Positions 1 through 9,327 of a DNA stretch of 64,000 nucleotides are shown one piece after another; position 1 is the stretch's first letter, and each line of letters starts with the position of its first letter. The notes under the pieces were generated by a model, which was given only the letters and a program-made list of their open reading frames with translations, did no database searches and was not told the origin of the DNA. Origin of the DNA: CAYRFQ01 sp964423615. Lineage in GTDB: Bacteria > Planctomycetota > Planctomycetia > Gemmatales > Gemmataceae. The position numbers and the translations under genes were made by a program. Location of the stretch: positions 24,555 through 88,554 of the forward strand of contig CAYRFQ010000028.1 of NCBI GenBank assembly GCA_964423615.1, read 5' to 3'.

Positions 1-17
1 TTCAGGAATTGTTCTCA

Positions 18-1508
18 ATGGAATTGAATACGAGCTTTGACGATCTTGCTGAAGTCACCGCCGATTGGCTTGTGTTGGGTGTTTGGAAAGAGACTTCGCT
101 GAGCGGACCGGCTGCATCACTTGACCAGAAACTCGGTGGCCTAATCAGTCGCCTCATCGAAGAACAGGATGTAACAGGGAAAGCAAACGAAGTCACACCC
201 CTTTATGAGTGCAAGGGCATTGCTGCCAAGAGACTATTGATTTTAGGATTAGGCGAGGAAGCCAAAGCCGACGCCCGCTCAATTTCGACCGCTGCCAGTA
301 CCGCGATCCGTGCTCTCACCATCAAAGAAGTCAGCACGGTCGCGATCGCAATTCCGCCACCAATTGGAGCCATGACTTGGTCGGGTACTACCACAAGTTT
401 GGCATTTGGAAGCTACCAAGGCACGATCGGTCCTTGGATCCATAAGTCCAAGCAGGAGCGATTTATACCCAACACCGTGACGTTCGTAGGTCCCAATGAT
501 GCCCCGCAAGATGTGGTCAAATCTGCTGTCCTAGCCGGGAACCATCTTGGAATTGGTGCCGCTTTGACCCGCGAACTTGTGAACATGCCTCCGTGCGATC
601 TGTACCCTGAAACCTTTGCCGAACGAGCCCAAAAGGTCGCAGAAAGTTGCAGCCTCCAGTGTGAAGTTTGGGACGAAGTGAAACTACGCGAAGAGAGGAT
701 GGGGTCGCTGCTCGGAGTTGCTCAAGGGTCGGAGAAATCCCCACGGCTAGTTATCCTACGTTACCAAGGGGGGGGAAACAAAACTCTTGGGTTGGTCGGT
801 AAAGGTGTGACATTCGACAGTGGCGGGCTTTCGTTGAAACCGAGCGATGGGATGCTCGACATGAAGTGTGACATGGCTGGGGCTGCCACGGTCATCGGGG
901 CCATGCAAGCGATTGCTAGCTTGAAACTCCATGTAAACGTGATCGGCGTGATGCCCCTCGTCGAGAACATGCCCAGTGGTAAGGCTCTGAAGCTAGCCGA
1001 CGTCTTGCATGCTCGCAACGGGAAGACGATTGAAATTCACAACACAGACGCCGAGGGCCGTTTGATTCTGGCGGATGCTCTCGCCTACACCATAGAACAA
1101 AATGTCGACCACCTCGTTGACCTGGCCACGTTGACAGGGGCTTGTATGGTCGCCTTGGGTACAGAGGTCGTGGGGCTCATGACTAACAATGAGGAGTGGA
1201 GCGATGAAGTCAAGAAAGCGGCGGATCAAGTCGGTGAGTATGTCTGGCCGTTACCGATGCTTCCGCTCTACGGCGAGATGATCAAGAGCAACGTGGCCGA
1301 CATCAAAAATACCGGCGGCGTCCGGTGGGCTGGGGCCATAACGGCAGCCAAATTCCTTGAGGAATTCGTTGGTGAAACGCCCTGGGTGCATCTTGATATC
1401 GCCGGCCCAGCATTTACTGATAGTGAGAACCCGTCTCGAGCTGCAGGGGCAACGGGGGTGATGGTTCGTACGTTAGTCCAACTGGCCGAACAATATGGCA
1501 GTGATTGA
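18..1508 (+). CDS. pepA: Leucyl aminopeptidase (M17, PepA-like)
   Basis: Cytosolic M17 metallo-aminopeptidase that releases N-terminal residues, preferably leucine, from peptides using two divalent metal ions. The 496-residue product has the usual length. The M17 signature NTDAEGRL lies at residues 342-349, and the catalytic/metal-binding lysine is K262 in VGKGVTFDSGG; both sit in the C-terminal catalytic half, with a divergent N-terminal domain before them. The ATG at 18 is preferred over the in-frame TTG at 9 because AGGAA at 4-8 is 9 nt upstream of the ATG. The region upstream is outside the window, so operon context is unknown. A small hairpin at 1768-1792 may end the transcript. Family assignment is secure; substrate preference is inferred. 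Confidence 0.95.
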   Translation: MELNTSFDDLAEVTADWLVLGVWKETSLSGPAASLDQKLGGLISRLIEEQDVTGKANEVTPLYECKGIAAKRLLILGLGEEAKADARSISTAASTAIRALTIKEVSTVAIAIPPPIGAMTWSGTTTSLAFGSYQGTIGPWIHKSKQERFIPNTVTFVGPNDAPQDVVKSAVLAGNHLGIGAALTRELVNMPPCDLYPETFAERAQKVAESCSLQCEVWDEVKLREERMGSLLGVAQGSEKSPRLVILRYQGGGNKTLGLVGKGVTFDSGGLSLKPSDGMLDMKCDMAGAATVIGAMQAIASLKLHVNVIGVMPLVENMPSGKALKLADVLHARNGKTIEIHNTDAEGRLILADALAYTIEQNVDHLVDLATLTGACMVALGTEVVGLMTNNEEWSDEVKKAADQVGEYVWPLPMLPLYGEMIKSNVADIKNTGGVRWAGAITAAKFLEEFVGETPWVHLDIAGPAFTDSENPSRAAGATGVMVRTLVQLAEQYGSD

Positions 1509-2068
1509 TTTTGCGCGCTGAGGGAGAATGAAACTCAGGTTGAGCTTGTTTTGTATCTCGCCCAATTTGTTTACTACTCACCCGGGTTAGTCTTTTTCTT
1601 CCAAGGCGGGCACCGGAATTTCCAAGCGGTTCCGTTTGCGTTGTGTACGTGCCAGGTGGTGCATTTAACCTTGGTTATCGAGAAAATCGTTGGCTCACTT
1701 GTGCTGTCTAACAGCTCCAGGTGTACTAAAAGCGATCCGAAAACTTCCTCATCCCTTCTTAGACTGTGTCAACCCGGCAACTCAGGGTTGACGACCTTCT
1801 TGTATCGAATTCCAAACACTGTCAACACTCAACACCTTCCAAAACAACCAGAACGATCCGAACAACCTTTCATCCCTGCAAAGTAAGCAGCTCCATGAAC
1901 GAATCGTGAGCCGCGTTTTGCTTTTTGCGAAGGCCAAGGGGTTGGTATGATGATCCTTTTGTGGATTCAGGTGGTATTTTGCACGTGGATTGTTTGTCTA
2001 TCTTGAGAGACGTTCCGGTCATACCCGTCCAAGGCTGGTTGAGATTACATCAAAGACGAGGATAAAGA
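1509..2068. other. Intergenic region, no convincing gene
   Basis: 560 bases between pepA and the tricorn-like gene. An open frame at 1551-1886 shows no recognisable domain, has a composition unlike its neighbours and lacks a ribosome binding site, so I leave it out. A small perfect hairpin (1768-1792) is the only structure I see. The downstream part presumably holds the promoter of the next gene, but no clear -35/-10 pair was found. Confidence 0.5.
1768..1792 (+). terminator. Possible hairpin terminator after pepA
   Basis: Perfect 8-bp stem GTCAACCC / GGGTTGAC with a 9-nt loop, 260 bases past the pepA stop. It is followed by GACCTTCTT rather than a clean T run, so termination is only a guess. 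Confidence 0.3.
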
Positions 2069-5000
2069 ATGCGCTGTTCCCTGAAAATCCTGCTCTTGGC
2101 CTGCTTGTGTGTTGTTCTTGTCGGGTCGGCGAGTGCCGAGGGCGACCCGATCCAATTTGGAAGGACTCCGGACATTTCTCCGGACGGGAAACTTGTTGCA
2201 TTCTCGTATGCTGGAGACATTTGGACCGTTCCAGCAATCGGGGGAATTGCCCGACCAATCACCGGACATACCGCCCACGATTACCGTCCTATCTTCAGCC
2301 CGGACGGGAAACAGATAGCTTTTTCCTCGAAGCGAGAAGATCAGTACGACGTATATGTGGTATCCGTTTTCGGGGGCCGACCGACACGGCTCACTTACCA
2401 TTCGAGTAATGATTACGTTTGCGATTGGAGTCCAGACGGGAAGTCGATTTTGTTTGTCTCTAGCCGTGGATTGGAGTACCCGTTTCGTGACGAGTTGTTT
2501 AGTGTGCCAGTGACAGGTGGAAGAGTTTCCCGACATACGTTCTCTGGCGGACGGGAAGGCGCCTACTCTCCCGATGGCAAGCAGCTGGTTTTCACTCGCG
2601 GGCCCGGGACACTATTTCGCCAGAAGTATCGTGGGTCATCGAATACGGAGATCTGGCTCCAAAATATCGATGGTAGTCACAACCGCCAGTTCACCAAGTT
2701 CAATGGCCAAGACAGTTCGCCCAACTGGGGACCTGACGGAAAAGCCATCTATTATGTGACCAACAGCTTGGGCAAACACGCCAACATTGTTCGTCAAATA
2801 GTCCTCGGGAAGGCCAGCCTTAAGCCCGAGCCAATCACCTTCCACAAAAATTACGATGTTCGTCAGGCTCGGTTGAGTCGCGATGGCAACTGGCTTGTGT
2901 ACACTTGCGGTCCTGACCTTTGGATTGTGTCGACCCGAGGTACACCAGCTCGAAAAATGTTGATCGAAGCCTATGCGGACGACAAAACAAACCCCAACAC
3001 TCGAAAGAAATACACCTCCGGAGCATCGGAGATGTTCGTTTCCCCCAATGAAAGATACACTGCATTGGTGTTGCACGGGGAGTTGTTCGTGATTCCGAGG
3101 CGAGGTGGAAAGGCTTTGCGTATGACGGACAATCCAGCCAACGATCGGGACATCGCTTGGTCGGGAGATTCCCGAACTGTTTTCTTCGTTTCGGACCGTG
3201 GTGGACACGAGGACATCTGGGCAGTAGAACCGGAAGACCCCCGAACGCGGGTATTGAATCCCAGAACGAAGCTGAAAGTTCGCCGTTTGACGAACACTCC
3301 GGAAGCGGAATCTCATGTTCTTGTTTCCCCCAACGGAAGTCGGGTCTCTTTTATCCGCAACGGAAAATTATCAACCATGAAGCCGGACGGCACCGATGTT
3401 CGAGTCGTTGTCGACCAGAGTCTGGTGATCAACTACGCTTGGTCACCAGACTCGAAATGGATTTGTTATTCCCGCATCGATGGGTCGTACGCCAGCGAAA
3501 TGTACATCGTCCCAGCCAATGGGGCGACATCGAAAGATCCTCCAAGAAACATCACACGGTTTGCCACCTTCAATGCCTACATGCATTGGAGCGAAGATAG
3601 TCCGTTCATAGCGTTTTTGACCCAACGAGGCTTAACTAACAAGCGAACAGCATACATCCTTGGATTGCAAAAACGGAGCGTTCCGGGTGCGTCCAAACGT
3701 TCTCGCCGAGAAATCGATTGGGATAACATCCACCACAGGGTCCAAGAAATTTCTTCCAAGGAGAGCCAAGCAGTCGCAATATCGAGTAACGCAAGATGGG
3801 TCGCTTTCCGAGATGCGCCGAAAGACGCGTTGTGGCTGGTCGATGTTCGCGACGGTTCAACGAAACGACTTGCGCCCGACGGTACTAAACCGACCCTGTT
3901 GACTTGGTCGAAACTGCTTCCTAATCTGCTGTACTATTTGGATGGCAAAGGTACTTTACAATTGATGAATGTGGCTGACCCAAAGCCCGAAGCCGTGCAG
4001 GTTCCTTTCGAAGCAGAGATGACTATCAACCGACATGAAGAATTTCTGGAAGTCTTTGACCAGAGTTGGCTGGCCATCCGTGAGCATTTCTACGATCCAA
4101 GTTTCCACGGTGTCGACTGGGAGAAAATGCGGACGCGATATCGACCCTTAGTGAATCACATCCGGATGCGGGAAGATCTCAACGCGTTGATATCCATGAT
4201 GCTCAGCGAACTCAATTCCTCACATCTGGGTATTCAAGCTCCCAGTTCGGAGGTTCGCGAGAAAACTGCGTATCTTGGCCTTTTATTCGACGAGAAACAC
4301 TTGGGACAAGGCCTCCGGATTCAAGCGGTTCTCCCGCGTGGTCCGGCAGATTTGAAAGGGCTTGATTTGAAAGTGGGAGACGTAGTCGAGAGCATCGACG
4401 GAACTCGTCTTACGGATTCGGTCAACGTGGCCAAAGTGCTGGCCTCCAAATCCAAGAATGTAATTCAGCTCGGGATCAGAGGAAGACGCTCACCTGTAGA
4501 TATCAAAGGAGCCGATAGACGGACCATGGCTGTGTTGATGTATGAACGCTGGATCAAAGGAAAGGCCGAACGCGTTGACCAACTGAGCGGAGGGAAACTT
4601 GGGTACATTCATGTACCTGGGATGGATGAAGCCGGACTAAAACGATTCATTCGAGCTCTGTATTCAGACAATTTCGACAAGGAAGGAATTGTGATCGATG
4701 TTCGTTTCAACGGTGGTGGAAATACTCACGACAGGCTTCTGAATTATCTAGGGGGAAAAATCCACACTCTATTTTATCAACGGCACGGGGGTGTTGGAAA
4801 CGTATTCCGTGCCGGCGACCGCAAATGGGTCAAGCCGCTAGTGCTGCTCATCAACAATGAATCGTTCAGTGATGCAGAAATTTTCCCAAGCGCATTCAAG
4901 ACCTTGAAACTCGGAAAGGTCATCGGTGTTGCGACCGGTGGCCAGGTCATAGGTACCGGGACAACAAAGCTGATAGACGGTTCGACATTTCGTATACCCC

Positions 5001-5248
5001 GGACTGGAATATTTACGATTCGTGGTGTCAACATGGAAAAGGAAGGGGTCGTTCCCGACCTCGTGGTTCATAACGATCCTAATGAACTAACAAGAAACAT
5101 CGATCGACAATTGGAGAGAGCAGTCGAGATCCTGTCGAGTGAGGTACAGGCTTGGAAGAAATCCCCAGAAGGAATCGCTTACCGAAAGCTCATGAATGGA
5201 AACTTGCCGATCTCCAAGGGGGGTGGGGAAGCGAAAAGTCCGAAGTGA
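2069..5248 (+). CDS. Tricorn-like protease (TolB propeller, PDZ, S41 peptidase)
   Basis: 1059-residue exported peptidase. A signal peptide (about residues 1-24, ending SASA) precedes a long stretch of TolB/WD-type beta-propeller repeats with recurring SPDGK motifs (about 30-640), a PDZ domain (about 734-810, YLGLLFDEK to GDVVESIDGTRL) and a C-terminal S41 protease domain. The sequence NNESFSDAEIF at residues 929-939 matches the tricorn/S41 nucleophile region; S934, before Asp, is the likely nucleophile. Tricorn enzymes cut oligopeptides, and the signal peptide suggests a periplasmic role in peptide turnover. No partner gene is adjacent. It is convergent with the EF-hand gene across the hairpin at 5286-5320. 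Domain calls are by motif reading; the exact substrate is unknown. Confidence 0.9.
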   Translation: MRCSLKILLLACLCVVLVGSASAEGDPIQFGRTPDISPDGKLVAFSYAGDIWTVPAIGGIARPITGHTAHDYRPIFSPDGKQIAFSSKREDQYDVYVVSVFGGRPTRLTYHSSNDYVCDWSPDGKSILFVSSRGLEYPFRDELFSVPVTGGRVSRHTFSGGREGAYSPDGKQLVFTRGPGTLFRQKYRGSSNTEIWLQNIDGSHNRQFTKFNGQDSSPNWGPDGKAIYYVTNSLGKHANIVRQIVLGKASLKPEPITFHKNYDVRQARLSRDGNWLVYTCGPDLWIVSTRGTPARKMLIEAYADDKTNPNTRKKYTSGASEMFVSPNERYTALVLHGELFVIPRRGGKALRMTDNPANDRDIAWSGDSRTVFFVSDRGGHEDIWAVEPEDPRTRVLNPRTKLKVRRLTNTPEAESHVLVSPNGSRVSFIRNGKLSTMKPDGTDVRVVVDQSLVINYAWSPDSKWICYSRIDGSYASEMYIVPANGATSKDPPRNITRFATFNAYMHWSEDSPFIAFLTQRGLTNKRTAYILGLQKRSVPGASKRSRREIDWDNIHHRVQEISSKESQAVAISSNARWVAFRDAPKDALWLVDVRDGSTKRLAPDGTKPTLLTWSKLLPNLLYYLDGKGTLQLMNVADPKPEAVQVPFEAEMTINRHEEFLEVFDQSWLAIREHFYDPSFHGVDWEKMRTRYRPLVNHIRMREDLNALISMMLSELNSSHLGIQAPSSEVREKTAYLGLLFDEKHLGQGLRIQAVLPRGPADLKGLDLKVGDVVESIDGTRLTDSVNVAKVLASKSKNVIQLGIRGRRSPVDIKGADRRTMAVLMYERWIKGKAERVDQLSGGKLGYIHVPGMDEAGLKRFIRALYSDNFDKEGIVIDVRFNGGGNTHDRLLNYLGGKIHTLFYQRHGGVGNVFRAGDRKWVKPLVLLINNESFSDAEIFPSAFKTLKLGKVIGVATGGQVIGTGTTKLIDGSTFRIPRTGIFTIRGVNMEKEGVVPDLVVHNDPNELTRNIDRQLERAVEILSSEVQAWKKSPEGIAYRKLMNGNLPISKGGGEAKSPK

Positions 5249-5280
5249 CCAAAGGGTTCTTGAACTGTCGTACATACAGA

Positions 5281-5321
5281 AAACACCCCCGGTCAATTGA
5301 GTCAAAAGATCGGCCGGGGGG
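5281..5321. terminator. Bidirectional terminator between convergent genes
   Basis: Perfect 7-bp GC stem CCCCCGG (5286-5292) / CCGGGGG (5314-5320), extendable by two further pairs, between the stops of the tricorn-like gene and the EF-hand gene. Read on the minus strand it is followed by TGTTTT, so it fits the EF-hand gene best; on the plus strand there is no T run. Confidence 0.6.
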
Positions 5322-5377
5322 TCGTCATTGGGTTAAGAAAAAGTACGAGAGGAGGTTGCTACGTTAAGTTCAGGTGG

Positions 5378-5773
5378 TTAGTTGTTGCCTTTGTTCTTAC
5401 CCTTTCGACCACCACGAGCGAATAATTTTTTAAAGTTCGCTTTGAATTCGTCAAAAGTCACACCGTCGGAAGAACCTTCGATTTGGGACCAAGCAGAGAG
5501 AGCTTGCTTCATTCGTCTCTCTGCGAATTTCTGAGCTTTTTCTTCGCCGACTCTTTTGGCGATTCGCTTTACTAGTTTCTTGTTCTGAGCTTTGATTGCA
5601 CTTTTGAATTCTTCAGCGCTGAGAGTGCCATTACCGTCTTTGTCGAGTGTCTTGAAAATTTTCTCAGGATTGACCATTCGGCCTTTTTGCCCCTTTTTTC
5701 CTTGTGCGTTCGCATCGGTAACAGCGAGACCGAACGCAAGAACAACAGCCAACACAGTCAAAAATCGTGCCAT
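5378..5773 (-). CDS. Small secreted EF-hand protein
   Basis: 131-residue protein with a signal peptide (cleavage probably after ANA, residue 23) and one canonical EF-hand loop, DKDGNGTLSAEEF, at residues 44-56, with D44, D46, N48, T50 and E55 at ligand positions. A second, degenerate half (SSDGVTFDEF) lies near the C-terminus, which ends in a Lys/Gly/Arg-rich tail. The start at 5773 is chosen over an upstream in-frame codon because GAGG sits 9 nt before it and it begins the signal peptide. Planctomycetes encode many such short secreted EF-hand proteins. A Ca2+-binding or calcium-sensing extracytoplasmic role is inferred; no partner is evident nearby. Confidence 0.85.
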   Translation of the reverse strand: MARFLTVLAVVLAFGLAVTDANAQGKKGQKGRMVNPEKIFKTLDKDGNGTLSAEEFKSAIKAQNKKLVKRIAKRVGEEKAQKFAERRMKQALSAWSQIEGSSDGVTFDEFKANFKKLFARGGRKGKNKGNN

Positions 5774-6385
5774 GGAAGTATACCTCAGGTGCGGATGCAT
5801 GAAATTCAGCGCAGAAGGTCCGCCGGCTTTGCGCTGTCGTGAAACATTCAGTGGTGTTTGTCAAGTTAAACACAGCTTGGGTGGATGAGTTTTGGTCAAG
5901 AATCAACTTTTTTGCAAAAAACTTCGCCATGCGGAGTATTCTAAACTCCGGGTTTCGTGAGAGAAGACAAAAGTAACTAAACTGAATGTCGAATTGCAAT
6001 TTGGCAACAAGGTGTAACGGTCAGATAACCAGTGTATATTGGAGAGTCCTCACAGCATTTCGAATTGGCTATTTGTGAAAATCGGTTGAACTCAAGATTG
6101 GCTGTAAAGACTGTCAGGCCTCGAAAGTGCATGGGACGTAACCCAGAAAGCGTCACCCGCTCGCTCTTTCTTTGAGGCCTGAAGGAGAAGTGAAGAGGCT
6201 AGGATTCCCTTTCGATTCGTGTGGCTTGATTGTTTGTCTCACGTTTCGTCCAGACTAAACAACACACATCACGGGTTCCTTGAAATCCAAGTACAAACAT
6301 GAAATTTCTTCTTGCTCCGTTGGCCGGTAAGGCTTACCACTGCTAAGGGAAACAGAAATCCAATCAGTGCTTCGAGGATACTCCA
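5774..6385. other. Long intergenic region with a structured element
   Basis: 612 bases between the divergent EF-hand and FG-GAP genes. No open frame with a ribosome binding site or recognisable product. It must hold both promoters. A 69-nt closed inverted repeat at 6114-6182 is described separately. Confidence 0.5.
6114..6182 (+). ncRNA. Possible structured RNA or leader element, family unknown
   Basis: A 9-bp perfect closing stem TCAGGCCTC (6114-6122) / GAGGCCTGA (6174-6182) encloses 51 nt. An inner GAAAG/CTTTC pairing and a small GGG-ACGTAA-CCC hairpin are also possible. It lies about 200 nt upstream of the FG-GAP gene and could be part of its 5' leader. It does not match any riboswitch consensus that I can recall. 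The strand is assumed from the downstream gene. Confidence 0.3.
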
Positions 6386-7600
6386 GTGAAAACTTCCACA
6401 CTTAGTTTCATCACGTTGTTTGCTGGCTTTATTGGAGCAGCACAGGGACAAGAACTGGGTTGCCAGTTCCCAACGTTTAGGATCAAGGAAGTCGAAAAGT
6501 CGTTGGGAGTCGGCTACGCCGTGCGAATTGCAGACGTTAACAACGATAAAAAGCAAGACATCGTCGTGGTGGATCGAAGGCGAGTCGTTTGGTATGAGAA
6601 CCCTAGCTGGAAACGCCGCACTATCATCCAAGATGCCACCAAGCCGGATAACGTCTGTATCGCAGTGCACGACATTGATGGTGATGGGAAGGTCGATTTC
6701 GCATTAGGTGCGGGATGGAATAGTGGGACAAAAAAATCAGCACCGATCTATTGGCTCAAACGTAAAGATTCGTTGGAACAGTCTTGGGACGTTCATCCGA
6801 TAGGTGAGGAACCGAGTGTTCACCGAATGCAGTTCATCGACCTCCATGGAACTGGCACAAAACAACTCGTGGTGGTCCCCTTGCAAGGACGAAATTGCAC
6901 CAGCAAGAAGAACTGGACAGACGGTCAACCTGTTCGAATCATCGCCTACACTATCCCTGAGGACCCAACTTCAGACCGGTGGAGGGCGACGATTTTGGAC
7001 CAGAGCCTCTACGTCGTCCACAATTTTTGCCGGGTGCCGGTGAAGACTAACGGGAGTGCGCTGTTGACTGCGAGTTACCTCGGCTTGCATATCGTGAACC
7101 CAAAAGATACAGATGCCAAGTCCGCCACACCGCTTCATCCTGCCAATCAGGAAAACCCGAATGGGAGCCGAGGGGCAAGCGAAATCGCTGCCGGGAACCA
7201 CAAAAAGAATCGATTCCTGGCCACAATCGAACCTTGGCATGGCAATCAAGTCGTCGTTTACACTCAGATCCAAACAGGACCCAAACGGCGGGTCATCGAT
7301 GACAGGCTCCAACAGGGTCACGCGGTGGCGTGTGTTGATCTCGATGGTGACGGGATCGACGAAATCATCGTCGGTAGCCGGGACGACTTCGACGAAAACA
7401 ACAAACAAGGGGTGCGGTTGTACAAGGCTGGTACGAAATACGATGGTCACTGGACTCGCCATGTGATGGACCATGGAGGCATCGCCGTTGAAGATCTCGT
7501 CGTTGGTGACCTGAACAACGATGGAAAACCCGAAATTGTAGCCGTCGGTCGGCGAACACATAACATGCGAATTTATTGGAACCAGGGGAACAAGAAATAA
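6386..7600 (+). CDS. Secreted FG-GAP/VCBS beta-propeller protein
   Basis: 404-residue protein with a signal peptide (residues 1 to about 21, ending AAQGQ) and repeated FG-GAP/VCBS blades carrying calcium-binding DxDxDG-type loops: DVNNDKKQD, DIDGDGKVD, DLDGDGIDE and DLNNDGKPE. Such propellers bind Ca2+ and mediate adhesion or protein interactions outside the cytoplasm; many planctomycetes have large families of them. The start is GTG at 6386 with GAGGA about 8 nt upstream. Catalytic function is unlikely from the sequence. It follows a long untranslated region that may hold a structured RNA. Confidence 0.85.
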   Translation: MKTSTLSFITLFAGFIGAAQGQELGCQFPTFRIKEVEKSLGVGYAVRIADVNNDKKQDIVVVDRRRVVWYENPSWKRRTIIQDATKPDNVCIAVHDIDGDGKVDFALGAGWNSGTKKSAPIYWLKRKDSLEQSWDVHPIGEEPSVHRMQFIDLHGTGTKQLVVVPLQGRNCTSKKNWTDGQPVRIIAYTIPEDPTSDRWRATILDQSLYVVHNFCRVPVKTNGSALLTASYLGLHIVNPKDTDAKSATPLHPANQENPNGSRGASEIAAGNHKKNRFLATIEPWHGNQVVVYTQIQTGPKRRVIDDRLQQGHAVACVDLDGDGIDEIIVGSRDDFDENNKQGVRLYKAGTKYDGHWTRHVMDHGGIAVEDLVVGDLNNDGKPEIVAVGRRTHNMRIYWNQGNKK

Positions 7601-7883
7601 ATGGTGTTCTAATGGAAGAGGTCCGCTGTTGAGTGGTTCAGACTCTTCAGCTTCGTGTACTTCTTACCATGGTGAAGGTTTAGATAATCCCTTCGAGACT
7701 CGAAGATGCGCTCATAAGATAATACAAAGTGAAGTTCATTGTGGACATCCCCACAGACGGTGTACAATACCTAATCGTTTGTCTACTACCTCTGGAGATG
7801 TCTACCAAGGCATTCAATAGCTTGCTATTCTTGCACAGACTTACCGCTTCAATTGGAAATAGATTCAGTGAACCTGAGAAATA

Positions 7884-8648
7884 TCAAGCTTGTCTACTTC
7901 CAAGGACTTCCGCAAGCAAGTTGTTTTGGGGATAACCATGCCCGAGATGTTGTCGGAATCCTTCGGCAAATGAAACACCTATCGATTGTCCTCGGGTGGC
8001 GCCCCATTCCTTCATTGACGTGACGTATTGATCCATCCCATGATGCTTGAAGAGCCAATCGCGTTGGCTTGAATGGGCCATCAGCATCTCGGCTTTTTTT
8101 TCGATTACTCCGGATATGTCCACCAAGAACTGCGGAACAACTTCATTTCCGAAGGAGTCCTTGCCTTCAACAGGGTCGCAGTAATACAAGTGGGGTATTG
8201 CCCCAAGGGGTGGCAGAGCAGGGTCCTGAGCAAAGTTCGGAATAGGTGCGTTGAACGCTGCTGCTCGGGTGAGTCGACTGGTCATCTCGTGATCGAGCAT
8301 GTAGTCCACAGGGCTGTGTGTGAACAGGATAGTGGGACGAATTGTCCGAACCATGCGGGTGACTTTTTGTATCGTGGTCTTGTCATAAAACACCAACAAG
8401 TCTGATTCTTCCACGCAATGGTAAGTACCTTCGATGAGTTGAGCCCCCGCCCGTCCTTCACCGCGGCGGACACGAGAAATTTCTTCGGGTGGCAATTCCG
8501 CCGACCCACAATCTCCGGGAGTCATCGTAACAATGTGAATGTCCCATCCGTGTTCGAGCTTCAGACGTAACAAAGTTCCCGCACAAAGGAACTCTGCGTC
8601 GTCAGGATGGGCCAAGATAGAGAGTGCGACTTTTGTTTGGCTCGACAT
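7884..8648 (-). CDS. PIG-L (LmbE-like) deacetylase, BshB1 type
   Basis: 254-residue zinc-dependent N-acetylglucosaminyl deacetylase of the PIG-L/LmbE family. The zinc motif AHPDDAEFLCAG is at residues 13-24, and a distal His-containing motif (VDYMLDHEMTSRL) follows near residue 115. The form is closest to BshB1 enzymes of bacillithiol synthesis, which remove acetate from GlcNAc-malate, but bshA and bshC are not in the window, so another amide substrate is possible. GAGG lies 9 nt before the start. It sits 16 bases downstream of plsC and is probably co-transcribed with cmk and plsC. Confidence 0.85.
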   Translation of the reverse strand: MSSQTKVALSILAHPDDAEFLCAGTLLRLKLEHGWDIHIVTMTPGDCGSAELPPEEISRVRRGEGRAGAQLIEGTYHCVEESDLLVFYDKTTIQKVTRMVRTIRPTILFTHSPVDYMLDHEMTSRLTRAAAFNAPIPNFAQDPALPPLGAIPHLYYCDPVEGKDSFGNEVVPQFLVDISGVIEKKAEMLMAHSSQRDWLFKHHGMDQYVTSMKEWGATRGQSIGVSFAEGFRQHLGHGYPQNNLLAEVLGSRQA

Positions 8649-8664
8649 TTTGATTCGCCTCGGA

Positions 8665-9327
8665 CTAACGACGTCTTAACTCTTCGGCTCGATCATACAT
8701 GGATTTGACGTGGACGGAGAGTTGTTGAAGCGCTGCTTCTTTTGTCATGGATGCGTACTTGTTCCCATCTAAGGGCCTTCCCACGGATACAGCAATGCTA
8801 GCTTTGACAGTAGGGAGGAACAACGGAGCAAACTTGGGAAGAGCTTGTCCAGTCGGCCAAGCCTGGAACCCTCCGGCAATGCCAACAGGAATAATAGGCA
8901 GTTTTGTCCTTTTGATGAGCAGATGAACTCCTGGACGGAACGGCGAGAGCTCTCCGGTTTTTGTCCTAGTTCCCTCGGGAAACAGCAAGATGGCTTGACC
9001 GCGGTTCAATCGTTCCAAGATGTTTTTCAGACCTTCCTTGCCCCCCGATTCACGATCAATGGGAACGGCCTGTAGCGCGTCGATGAAAACCCGAAGGATT
9101 GGGTTTTTCCAAAGTGACTTGCGGGCCAGGGGAATAAGGTGTCGTCTGGTCGCGAGTCCGACTAGGACAGGGTCGAGATAACTCGCGTGGTTGGCCAGGA
9201 CCAACGCTCCACCCGCTTTGGGAATGTTGTTGCGACCTTCGGTTTTCAAACTGAAGCCCAATGTGCAGGTCATGTTCATTGCCAGATACGTCAACTCGTA
9301 CCAGTAGTAGTAGAACCAATCCCGCAT
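8665..9327 (-). CDS. plsC: 1-acylglycerol-3-phosphate acyltransferase
   Basis: PlsC-family acyltransferase that adds the second acyl chain to lysophosphatidic acid at the inner membrane. Motif I NHASYLDPVL (catalytic H-x4-D) and motif III FPEGTRTKTGE are intact, and the N-terminus has a hydrophobic Tyr-rich segment. About 220 residues, typical. The start is chosen at 9327 because GGGAAG lies 7 nt upstream; an ATG at 9342 is also in frame. Either way the 5' end overlaps the 3' end of cmk by 37-52 bases, suggesting translational coupling, an arrangement seen in other bacteria. Confidence 0.9.
   Translation of the reverse strand: MRDWFYYYWYELTYLAMNMTCTLGFSLKTEGRNNIPKAGGALVLANHASYLDPVLVGLATRRHLIPLARKSLWKNPILRVFIDALQAVPIDRESGGKEGLKNILERLNRGQAILLFPEGTRTKTGELSPFRPGVHLLIKRTKLPIIPVGIAGGFQAWPTGQALPKFAPLFLPTVKASIAVSVGRPLDGNKYASMTKEAALQQLSVHVKSMYDRAEELRRR

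Noticed and set aside
1551..1886. 111-codon frame after pepA
   Set aside because: No domain, no ribosome binding site, composition typical of non-coding sequence.
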